IMG/VR virus record: IMGVR_UViG_3300009068_003100
Span: 1-26,301 of that record
DNA length: 26,301 nt
Source: a virus
Reading direction: 5' to 3' (one strand)
Part shown: piece by piece, positions 1 to 4,878 of the stretch
Layout of the letters: every line of letters begins with the position of its first letter
Numbering within the stretch: position 1 is the stretch's first letter
The notes under the pieces: generated by a model
The model's database searches: none
What the model was told of the DNA's origin: nothing
Seen by the model: the letters and a program-made list of their open reading frames with translations, nothing else
Program-made: the position numbers and the translations under genes

Positions 1-55
1 GTAGAGTACCGGTCTCCAAAACCGGGCGTCGTAGGTTCGATCCCTACCTGGTGTG
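1..55 (+). tRNA. tRNA-Trp(CCA), 5' truncated by window edge
   Basis: The anticodon arm CCGGT-CTCCAAA-ACCGG has T at position 33 and anticodon CCA. The T arm GTAGG-TTCGATC-CCTAC occupies 31-47 and is followed by the 3' acceptor strand CTGGTGT. The acceptor 5' strand and most of the D arm lie before the window. No CCA is encoded. Confidence 0.9.
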
Positions 56-61
56 CTAAAA

Positions 62-134
62 GGCTCTATAGTTCAATGGATTAGAATAGATCACTACGGA
101 TGATCTGATCCTGGTTCGAATCCAGGTGGAGCCT
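62..134 (+). tRNA. tRNA-Arg(ACG)
   Basis: Acceptor GGCTCTA pairs with TGGAGCC, including one G-U. The anticodon stem GATCA/TGATC has loop CTACGGA, giving anticodon ACG. The T arm is CCTGG-TTCGAAT-CCAGG. An A34 anticodon needs deamination to inosine (TadA) to read CGU/CGC/CGA. Visible genes here use mostly AGA for arginine, so this tRNA does not match the dominant arginine codon. No CCA is encoded. Confidence 0.93.
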
Positions 135-145
135 CAAATAAATAA

Positions 146-216
146 GGTCGTGTGGTCGAGTGGTTAGACGCTAGTCTGCAAAACTAGTTATACTGGTTCG
201 ATTCCAGTCACGACCT
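146..216 (+). tRNA. tRNA-Cys(GCA)
   Basis: Acceptor GGTCGTG pairs perfectly with CACGACC. The anticodon arm CTAGT-CTGCAAA-ACTAG gives anticodon GCA, and the T arm is ACTGG-TTCGATT-CCAGT. Discriminator is T and no CCA is encoded. Confidence 0.95.
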
Positions 217-233
217 CAAAAAAATTTAAAGAT

Positions 234-371
234 ATGATGATAGAAAGTAGAATAGTAGATAGAGGAAGTTTCCCCTCTAGTAAAGAAAACTTAAGAAGAG
301 AAACAATAAAATTTAAACACGCCGAAAGATTAATAAAAAGAATCAAGAGGTTAATTAAAAAAGGAAAGTAA
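234..371 (+). CDS. Small basic ORF of 45 aa between tRNAs
   Basis: An uninterrupted ATG...TAA frame of 45 codons lies in the 146-base gap between tRNA-Cys and tRNA-Ser. It starts MMIESRIVDRG and ends in a lysine/arginine-rich amphipathic stretch, RLIKRIKRLIKKGK. Its final codons and stop lie inside the 5' acceptor strand of tRNA-Ser (363-369). There is no Shine-Dalgarno; the upstream tract AAAAAAATTTAAAGAT is A-rich like other starts in this genome. I recognise no family. The gap is long for this otherwise tight array, which favours a real gene, but a frame of this size could also arise by chance. An alternative start is the second ATG at 237. Confidence 0.4.
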   Translation: MMIESRIVDRGSFPSSKENLRRETIKFKHAERLIKRIKRLIKKGK

Positions 372-448
372 TCTCAGATGGTGACGGGGCTCGCCTGCTA
401 AGCGAAGCGTACTTTAATTGGTATTTGGTTCGATTCCAATTCTTTCCG
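363..448 (+). tRNA. tRNA-Ser(GCT), class II
   Basis: Acceptor GGAAAGT pairs with TCTTTCC except for the last T-T. The anticodon loop CTGCTAA gives anticodon GCT, flanked by TCGC/GCGA. A long variable arm follows the anticodon arm, with TAC/GTA closing it, as expected for serine. The T loop is TTCGATT with stem TTTGG/CCAAT, whose outermost pair is T-T. The 5' end overlaps the stop of the small ORF at 234-371. No CCA is encoded. Confidence 0.85.
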
Positions 449-454
449 CAACAT

Positions 455-531
455 TGACATATAGCTCAGTTGGTTAGAGCGTTGATCTGATACGTCAAAG
501 GCCGAAGGTTCGAATCCTTCTATGTCAACCA
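455..531 (+). tRNA. tRNA-Ile(GAT) with encoded CCA
   Basis: Acceptor TGACATA pairs with TATGTCA. The D arm is GCTC...GAGC, the anticodon arm TTGAT-CTGATAC-GTCAA gives anticodon GAT, and the T arm is GAAGG-TTCGAAT-CCTTC. Discriminator A528 is followed by an encoded CCA at 529-531. Confidence 0.95.
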
Positions 532-536
532 CATTT

Positions 537-609
537 AGTCTCTTAGCTCAGTTGGTAGAGCGCTTGGTTTACATCCAAGATGTCGGGGGTTCGAATCCCT
601 CAGGGACTA
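537..609 (+). tRNA. tRNA-Val(TAC)
   Basis: Acceptor AGTCTCT pairs with AGGGACT, including one G-U. The anticodon arm CTTGG-TTTACAT-CCAAG gives anticodon TAC. The T arm is GGGGG-TTCGAAT-CCCTC, and discriminator A609 follows. No CCA is encoded. Confidence 0.94.
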
Positions 610-610
610 C

Positions 611-696
611 AAGATTAGAAGCGGTGAATGGGGTTACTTCTCAAAACTTTAATTTTTGACCAAAAAAACCACCCCGTTCAAATATTCTCTAATCTA
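611..696 (+). ncRNA. tRNA-sized structured RNA with anticodon-like loop; possible degenerate tRNA
   Basis: This segment fills the gap between tRNA-Val and tRNA-Asn and is about tRNA length. An 8-bp outer helix, AGATTAGA (612-619) with TCTAATCT (688-695), resembles an acceptor stem. Inside it lies a 10-bp helix, TGAATGGGGT (625-634) with ACCCCGTTCA (671-680), containing one G-U. At the tip is a 6-bp hairpin, TCAAAA/TTTTGA (641-646, 654-659), closing a 7-base loop CTTTAAT with U at position 33. Read as an anticodon the loop gives UUA, which would pair with UAA. A T-loop-like TTCAAAT (677-683) is present but has no pairing T stem. It could be a decayed class II tRNA, a tRNA mimic or another small RNA. 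Confidence 0.45.
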
Positions 697-700
697 AACT

Positions 701-773
701 GGGGATGTAGCTCAGCGGTAGTAGCAACTGACTGTTAATCAGTAGGTCATAGGTTCGAATCCTATCATCCCCG
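701..773 (+). tRNA. tRNA-Asn(GTT)
   Basis: Acceptor GGGGATG pairs with CATCCCC. The anticodon arm ACTGA-CTGTTAA-TCAGT gives anticodon GTT, and the T arm is ATAGG-TTCGAAT-CCTAT. Discriminator is G and no CCA is encoded. Confidence 0.95.
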
Positions 774-778
774 CACTT

Positions 779-863
779 CGGAGTGTTGAGCAACTGGTTG
801 CTCAGCTGACTGTAAATCAGCCGCCTTACGGCATTGGGGGTTCGAATCCCTCCGCTCCGACCA
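779..863 (+). tRNA. tRNA-Tyr(GTA), class II, with encoded CCA
   Basis: Acceptor CGGAGTG pairs with CGCTCCG. The anticodon arm GCTGA-CTGTAAA-TCAGC gives anticodon GTA. A variable arm (CCGCCTTACGG) follows, as in bacterial Tyr tRNAs. T loop is TTCGAAT, discriminator A860, and an encoded CCA occupies 861-863. Confidence 0.94.
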
Positions 864-868
864 ATTTT

Positions 869-941
869 GGGGCCGTAGTTTAATTGACTAAAATTTCTGA
901 CTTGCACTCAGAGGACCAGGGTTTGATCCCCTGTAGCTCCA
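869..941 (+). tRNA. tRNA-Ala(TGC)
   Basis: The anticodon arm TCTGA-CTTGCAC-TCAGA gives anticodon TGC, and the T arm is CAGGG-TTTGATC-CCCTG. Acceptor GGGGCCG/TAGCTCC has two G-U pairs and one C-A mismatch, weaker than its neighbours. No CCA is encoded. Confidence 0.88.
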
Positions 942-944
942 CAA

Positions 945-1009
945 AAACGCTGCTAGTAATAGTGAATCTTGGTGTACACAAGACAGAGGGTTAAGCGTGT
1001 CCCTCAAAT
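945..1009 (+). ncRNA. Structured spacer with short blocks resembling 3' 16S rRNA
   Basis: This 65-base segment between tRNA-Ala and tRNA-Gly is not a canonical tRNA. It folds into two adjacent hairpins. The first is TCTTG/CAAGA (967-971, 979-983) with 7-base loop GTGTACA; the second is GAGGG/CCCTC (986-990, 1001-1005) with a 10-base loop. From memory of bacterial 16S rRNA, blocks GCTAGTAAT (952-960), GTGAATC (962-968), TGTACACA (973-980) and TTAAGC (991-996) resemble conserved 3'-domain segments in the same order. This may be a mimic, a remnant or coincidence. No homology search was possible. Confidence 0.35.
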
Positions 1010-1082
1010 GCGATAGTAGCTCAGTTGGTAGAGCACCGTCCTTCCAAGTCGGGGGTCGCAGGTTCGAATCCTGTCTATCGCT
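1010..1082 (+). tRNA. tRNA-Gly(TCC)
   Basis: Acceptor GCGATAG pairs with CTATCGC. The anticodon arm CCGTC-CTTCCAA-GTCGG, with one T-T mismatch, gives anticodon TCC. The T arm is GCAGG-TTCGAAT-CCTGT. No CCA is encoded. Confidence 0.93.
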
Positions 1083-1089
1083 CGCCCAT

Positions 1090-1163
1090 GGCGAGATAGC
1101 TCAGTTGGTTAGAGCGTCGGAATCATAACCCGAAGGCCGAGAGTTCAAATCTCTCTCTCGCTA
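1090..1163 (+). tRNA. tRNA-Met(CAT)
   Basis: Acceptor GGCGAGA pairs with TCTCGCT, including one G-U. The anticodon loop ATCATAA gives CAT, with stem TCGGA/CCCGA containing an A-C mismatch next to the loop. The T arm is GAGAG-TTCAAAT-CTCTC. The lack of three G-C pairs flanking the loop argues against an initiator. A lysidine-modified Ile2 identity cannot be excluded from sequence alone. Confidence 0.88.
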
Positions 1164-1165
1164 CT

Positions 1166-1239
1166 GTGACGGTAGCTCAGTTGGTTAGAGCGTCGGTTTG
1201 TGGTACCGAAGGTCGGGAGTTCGATTCTCCTCTGTCACC
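1166..1239 (+). tRNA. tRNA-His(GTG)
   Basis: Acceptor GTGACGG pairs with CTGTCAC. The anticodon arm TCGGT-TTGTGGT-ACCGA gives anticodon GTG, and the T arm is GGGAG-TTCGATT-CTCCT. Discriminator C1239 is typical of His tRNAs. The base at -1 is T rather than the G usually encoded in bacterial His tRNAs. Confidence 0.93.
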
Positions 1240-1244
1240 CAAAT

Positions 1245-1320
1245 GCCTTTGTAGCTCAGCTGGTAGAGCACTCGCCTTGTAAGCGAGATGTCGCAGGTTC
1301 GATCCCTGTCAAAGGCTCCA
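1245..1320 (+). tRNA. tRNA-Thr(TGT) with encoded CCA
   Basis: Acceptor GCCTTTG pairs perfectly with CAAAGGC. The anticodon arm CTCGC-CTTGTAA-GCGAG gives anticodon TGT, and the T arm is GCAGG-TTCGATC-CCTGT. Discriminator T1317 is followed by an encoded CCA. Confidence 0.95.
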
Positions 1321-1327
1321 TTATTAT

Positions 1328-1398
1328 TGCCTCTTCGTCTAATGGCAGGACCAGGGAATTTGGATCCCTAGATGGGTGTTCGAGTCACTCAGAGGCAA
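1328..1398 (+). tRNA. tRNA-Gln(TTG)
   Basis: Acceptor TGCCTCT pairs with AGAGGCA. The anticodon arm AGGGA-ATTTGGA-TCCCT gives anticodon TTG, and the T arm is GGGTG-TTCGAGT-CACTC. It is the last tRNA of the array, directly upstream of the endonuclease gene. No CCA is encoded. Confidence 0.93.
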
Positions 1399-1453
1399 CT
1401 TTCTACACAGTACGTTTGATTGTTCGAACACTATGATATATAATATAAAAAAT

Positions 1454-2392
1454 ATGGCAATTTGCTCTCTATGTAATACTACATTTAATAATTATAGATC
1501 ATTATCTAATCACAAAAATAAGTGTACCGGTATAGAAAATATATACGGAATAATACAGAAAGAATATGATTCAGGTCTTTCATTAAGAGATATTTCCGAA
1601 AAATACAATATAAGCAAACATACAATACGTATTAATATAAAAACTAGAAATAACTCACAAGCATCCAAAGTTGCACGCAAAAAATATCCGGATTCTTTTA
1701 TATGGACTGATGAAATGAAACAAAACCAAAGAATTAATAGATTAAATTATTTAAGCAAAAAATCAGGAAAAACTGCTTGGGAAAAAAAATCAAGGAAAGA
1801 ATTATCATATCTAGAGGAATGGTTTAATAAAAAATGCGAGGAAAGAAATATTTATGAAAAATATGATGTGATAAATGAATATACAATATTTCCCTACTCT
1901 ATAGATTTTGCATTTATAAACGAAAAAGTAGCAGTTGAACTTGACGGAAAATGCCACTTTATTAACGGGACAGAAAGAATAGAAAAAGACATCAAAAAAG
2001 ATGATTTTTTAATATCTTTGGGATGGAAAATATTTAGAATAAGATACGACCAAATAGCAGATGATTCTAAAATAGATGAACTTTTTTCTTTTATAGGAAA
2101 TCCATTAATCAAAAAAAATTTTGATTCCTTATTATATAGAACACAAATTAATAATAAAACTAAATCAGAGAAAAGAAAAGAAAATAAATTAACATACGAG
2201 AAAACACAGAAAGAATTTATAGATAAAATAATTAATTCAGACATAGATTTTTCCAAATTAGGGTGGGTAAATAAAGTATCTGAAATATTACAAATATTAC
2301 CACAGAAAGTAAATAAATGGATGAAAAGATTTATGTGTGATTTCTATGATGCTAAATGTTTTAAAAGAAGCCCAGTATGTAAAAAAGTGTAG
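1454..2392 (+). CDS. Vsr-like homing endonuclease-like protein with zinc finger
   Basis: The 312-residue product begins with a small zinc-finger motif (C4, C7, H20, C24). A helix-turn-helix-like segment follows at about 41-60 (SLRDISEKYNISKHTIR). The nuclease core is at about 145-200: a D in YSIDFAF (D151), then VAVELDGKCHF (E162, D164, H168), then LGWKIFRIR. That matches the Vsr/DUF559 type of PD-(D/E)XK fold used by phage homing endonucleases. A second DNA-binding-like region lies near the C-terminus (KVSEILQILPQKVNKWMKRF). I chose ATG 1454 because ATATAAAAAAT precedes it, as at other starts here, and the zinc finger begins there; ATG 1433 is an in-frame alternative. Position right behind a tRNA array is typical for mobile endonuclease genes. 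Its target site is unknown. The gene is more AT-rich than the HNH gene that follows. Confidence 0.75.
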   Translation: MAICSLCNTTFNNYRSLSNHKNKCTGIENIYGIIQKEYDSGLSLRDISEKYNISKHTIRINIKTRNNSQASKVARKKYPDSFIWTDEMKQNQRINRLNYLSKKSGKTAWEKKSRKELSYLEEWFNKKCEERNIYEKYDVINEYTIFPYSIDFAFINEKVAVELDGKCHFINGTERIEKDIKKDDFLISLGWKIFRIRYDQIADDSKIDELFSFIGNPLIKKNFDSLLYRTQINNKTKSEKRKENKLTYEKTQKEFIDKIINSDIDFSKLGWVNKVSEILQILPQKVNKWMKRFMCDFYDAKCFKRSPVCKKV

Positions 2393-2394
2393 TT

Positions 2395-2889
2395 ATGAAA
2401 GTGCTAGTACTAAATAATGACTTTACGCCTATAAGCGTTACCGATTTTGCCCGGGGGTTTAAGCTTGTATACAAAGGTAAAGCTGAGGTTTTAGAGCATG
2501 ACGAACAAAATCCAATTGTTACTGATCAAAGCACTTACAAAAGACCGTCAGTAATTCGTCTTCTAAAATATGTTGTTTTGCCTTTTAAGAAGTTAAAGCC
2601 TACAAGGGAAAATATCTTTAAAAGAGATGGCATGAAATGTATTTATTTAGGATGCGAATCCAATAAGAATCTCACATTAGATCACGTTCTTCCAAGATCT
2701 AGAGGAGGTGGTAACACATGGGAAAATCTAGCTACCTGCTGTTCAAAATGTAACGGTAGAAAGGGCGATAGAACACCTGAGGAAGCTGGTATGAAAATGA
2801 GACAAAAGCCATTTAAACCAGGCTATGGTTATTTCATAAGGAATTTTTCCAAAGGGATCGATGTTTGGACAGCATATCTTCCTGATTAA
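2395..2889 (+). CDS. HNH endonuclease
   Basis: The 164-residue product has a clear HNH domain at about 70-125. Zinc-binding-type cysteines are at C82/C87 and C116/C119. The core runs LTLDHVLPRSRGG (D96, H97), then TWENL (N111), then CSKCNGRKGDR (N120). The N-terminal part (MKVLVLNNDFTPISVTDF, then KGKAEVL) is the conserved leader of a bacterial and phage HNH family that includes free-standing, non-intronic nucleases. The gene starts two bases after the upstream endonuclease stop, so the two are probably co-transcribed, and a terminator follows. Such enzymes may be homing nucleases or act in DNA processing; context does not decide. Confidence 0.88.
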   Translation: MKVLVLNNDFTPISVTDFARGFKLVYKGKAEVLEHDEQNPIVTDQSTYKRPSVIRLLKYVVLPFKKLKPTRENIFKRDGMKCIYLGCESNKNLTLDHVLPRSRGGGNTWENLATCCSKCNGRKGDRTPEEAGMKMRQKPFKPGYGYFIRNFSKGIDVWTAYLPD

Positions 2890-2893
2890 TTTT

Positions 2894-2921
2894 AAAAATC
2901 CCAGTATTACTGGGATTTTTT
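2894..2921 (+). terminator. Rho-independent terminator
   Basis: AAAAATCCCAG pairs with CTGGGATTTTT around a TATTA loop, five bases after the HNH stop codon. The 3' strand ends in a T run. It separates the endonuclease pair from the nucleotide-metabolism genes. Confidence 0.85.
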
Positions 2922-2944
2922 GTGAATCTTATATCTATAAGATT

Positions 2945-2952
2945 TATAAATA
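2945..2952 (+). promoter_or_regulatory. TATAAATA element upstream of the IMPDH/GMPR-like gene
   Basis: TATAAATA matches the T4 late-promoter consensus exactly and lies just past the terminator, nine bases before ATG 2962. The short leader makes promoter function uncertain. Confidence 0.35.
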
Positions 2953-2961
2953 ATAAAAGAT

Positions 2962-4026
2962 ATGCTATTTGACTTTGACGATATTCTTATCGAACCAGAA
3001 ATGCACACGGGAATACTTTCAAGAAAGAAAGTAGATCCTTTCGACGAGAAACAAATGCTTCCCCTTTTTACAGCTCCAATGGACACAGTAATCAGTATGG
3101 ATAATTATGAAGTTTTTAACTCTCATAAAATATACAGCATTATTCCTAGAAAAATAGAATACGAATTAACAGATATCTCATTAGATCATAAGGTTTGGTT
3201 TTCTTATGGTTTAGACGATTTTAAGAGACTTTTTATTGATAATCAGGCTAACATACCTCTAGGTCGAAAAGCGTACGCCTTAATTGATATAGCGAACGGA
3301 CACATGAGGATTGTAAAGGAATTGCTAGAACAATCTAAGGAAATCTACGGAAGAAATCTAGTTATTATGGTTGGTAATTGTGCTAACCCTTTAACATATC
3401 TTTCTTTAGCACAATCAGGAGCTGATTATGTTAGAATGGGAATAGGAAACGGAGCAGGATGTTTAACAACTGTACAAACAGGTGTTGGTTATCCTATGGC
3501 TTCTTTAATTCACGAGACTGCAAAAATCCAGCAGGAAAGAAATCTTTCAACCAAGATCGTAGCAGACGGTGGATTTAAAAAATATGCTGACGTGATTAAG
3601 GCATTAGCTTTAGGAGCTGATTACGTGATGCTTGGAAGTATTTTTAATAAAGCTCTAGAAAGCTGTGGTGAAACATATGAGGGCAACAAAAAATATGATT
3701 CATGGACTGAACCTGGAGATAAAGTAGATCAATACTCTTTTGATACACTAATCCAATTTGAAGCAGGAAAGAAATTCTATAAGAAGTTTAGAGGTATGTC
3801 TACAAAAGAAGTTCAGAAAAGCTTAGGTAAAACTGATCTAAAGACTTCCGAAGGAATTAGTAAGATGCAGCCTGTTGAATATACACTTAACGGATGGACC
3901 GAAAATTTCAAGGACTATCTTAAATCTGCAATGAGTTATACTGATTGTTTGACACTAGGTGAATTTATTGGCAAAGTGAGGTTCAATAAAATCACTAAAA
4001 ATTCTATGGAAAGATACCTTAAATAG
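2962..4026 (+). CDS. IMP dehydrogenase / GMP reductase family enzyme
   Basis: The 354-residue (beta/alpha)8-barrel protein has the family hallmarks. There is an N-terminal FDDILIEP and APMDTV at 38-43. The strand VGNCANP at 137-143 is followed by the catalytic-loop segment GIGNGAGCLTTVQTGVGYP at 160-178, with predicted nucleophile C167. The phosphate-binding segment VADGGFKKYADV is at 200-211, then YVMLGSIF at 221-228. No CBS domain pair is present, so it is closer in size to GMP reductase (guaC) than to full IMPDH (guaB); sequence alone does not fix direction or substrate. It acts on purine nucleotides, either interconverting IMP and GMP or oxidising IMP to XMP. The C-terminal segment (STKEVQKSLGK, then SEGISKMQPVEYTLNG) resembles the IMPDH/GMPR flap region. 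It follows a terminator and precedes the TS-family gene, suggesting a nucleotide-pool pair. Confidence 0.88.
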   Translation: MLFDFDDILIEPEMHTGILSRKKVDPFDEKQMLPLFTAPMDTVISMDNYEVFNSHKIYSIIPRKIEYELTDISLDHKVWFSYGLDDFKRLFIDNQANIPLGRKAYALIDIANGHMRIVKELLEQSKEIYGRNLVIMVGNCANPLTYLSLAQSGADYVRMGIGNGAGCLTTVQTGVGYPMASLIHETAKIQQERNLSTKIVADGGFKKYADVIKALALGADYVMLGSIFNKALESCGETYEGNKKYDSWTEPGDKVDQYSFDTLIQFEAGKKFYKKFRGMSTKEVQKSLGKTDLKTSEGISKMQPVEYTLNGWTENFKDYLKSAMSYTDCLTLGEFIGKVRFNKITKNSMERYLK

Positions 4027-4067
4027 GAAACTAGATAGGGTTTTTTAGTATAATAAGAAAAGGTTTA

Positions 4068-4865
4068 ATGAAAAAGTTTGGAAGATTTAATGATGTGATC
4101 CTTTGGACTGCTCAACAGATGTATGATTATTCATACATTGTTCACACTGAAAAATGGCAGGGAAAAGAGATCAAACATGATCCTAGATATGCTATGATTG
4201 AAACATTAAATCTTTCTTTCTCATGTCAGATGTCACCAGACATTAAAGTTATTGGTGAACAAATCAAACCTAATTTTGCATGGGCAGACGAACACTTTGA
4301 TGAAAGAGTTAGTGGAGCTCCTCTTAATCCACCTCCTTCTCACGTTCGTTGGCCTTATGCACAAAAAAATAATTCTGAATTTGGAGGCGAAGAAAAATTC
4401 TCTCATACTTATCCGGAGAGGATCTGGCCTAAATATGGTGAATTAGAGAACTACGATAAACAGGCTGAAAAGATCAGGGGTATCAGATATGATTATGGGG
4501 ATTTTAACGATGTTGTTGACTTGATGGTTAGAGAACCTTTCACAAGACAAGCATTTCTCCCTATTTGGTTCCCTGAAGATACAGGATCAGTTCACGGAGA
4601 AAGAGTTCCTTGTACAATAGGATATCACTTTATTAGAAGAGCAGAGTGGGTTCATGTTGTTTACTATATCAGATCTTGTGATTTCTTCAGACACTTTAGA
4701 GATGACATCTATTTATGTGCTAAGAAGGTATTTTGGCTTATCGAAGAATGTAAGAAAAAAGATCCTGAAAACTGGAAAGATGTAAAACCTGGTATGCTTA
4801 CGATGCACATTACTTCTTTACATGCTTGGGCTTCTGAAAAACCTATGCTTAAGAATTTATTATAA
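4068..4865 (+). CDS. Thymidylate synthase-family pyrimidine (hydroxy)methylase, probably dCMP hydroxymethylase-like
   Basis: The 265-residue protein is close to the ThyA family length. Recognisable elements are FTRQAFLPIWFP (158-169, the arginine/tryptophan motif), the nucleophile loop VPCTIGYHF (C182), YYIRSCDFF (199-207, equivalent to the YQRSxD motif) and TMHITSLHAW near the C-terminus. In ThyA the RSxD motif is followed by FNIA, whose Asn selects dUMP. Here the aligned residues are RDDIYL, placing Asp (D213) where Asn is expected. In T4 dCMP hydroxymethylase (gp42) the same position is Asp, so this enzyme may act on dCMP and make 5-hydroxymethyl-dCMP. That would imply modified cytosine in the virion DNA. 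This is inference from one aligned column. The gene lies 41 bases after the IMPDH/GMPR-like gene. Confidence 0.8.
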   Translation: MKKFGRFNDVILWTAQQMYDYSYIVHTEKWQGKEIKHDPRYAMIETLNLSFSCQMSPDIKVIGEQIKPNFAWADEHFDERVSGAPLNPPPSHVRWPYAQKNNSEFGGEEKFSHTYPERIWPKYGELENYDKQAEKIRGIRYDYGDFNDVVDLMVREPFTRQAFLPIWFPEDTGSVHGERVPCTIGYHFIRRAEWVHVVYYIRSCDFFRHFRDDIYLCAKKVFWLIEECKKKDPENWKDVKPGMLTMHITSLHAWASEKPMLKNLL

Positions 4866-4868
4866 GGA

Positions 4869-4876
4869 TATATAAT
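4869..4876 (+). promoter_or_regulatory. TATATAAT element abutting the transglycosylase start
   Basis: GGATATATAATAA sits directly before ATG 4879 and resembles elements at 15119, 21571 and 25026. It may be promoter-like, or the A/T-rich initiation region used without Shine-Dalgarno. Confidence 0.25.
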
Positions 4877-4878
4877 AA

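Noticed and set aside
641-659. UAA-suppressor tRNA
   Set aside because: The loop would read UAA, but there is no proper D or T arm and UAA ends most genes in this window, so recoding is not supported.
689-907. Minus-strand open frame of 72 codons across tRNA-Asn, Tyr and Ala
   Set aside because: It lies wholly on the antisense of clear tRNA genes; the apparent repeats in the protein come from the repeated tRNA T arms.
1200-1436. Plus-strand open frame of 78 codons across tRNA-His, Thr and Gln
   Set aside because: It is a by-product of tRNA sequence; the tRNAs fold well and there is no protein motif.
1376-1453. Longer start for the Vsr-like endonuclease at ATG 1376
   Set aside because: It would begin inside tRNA-Gln and add a non-conserved leader; ATG 1454 starts at the zinc finger.
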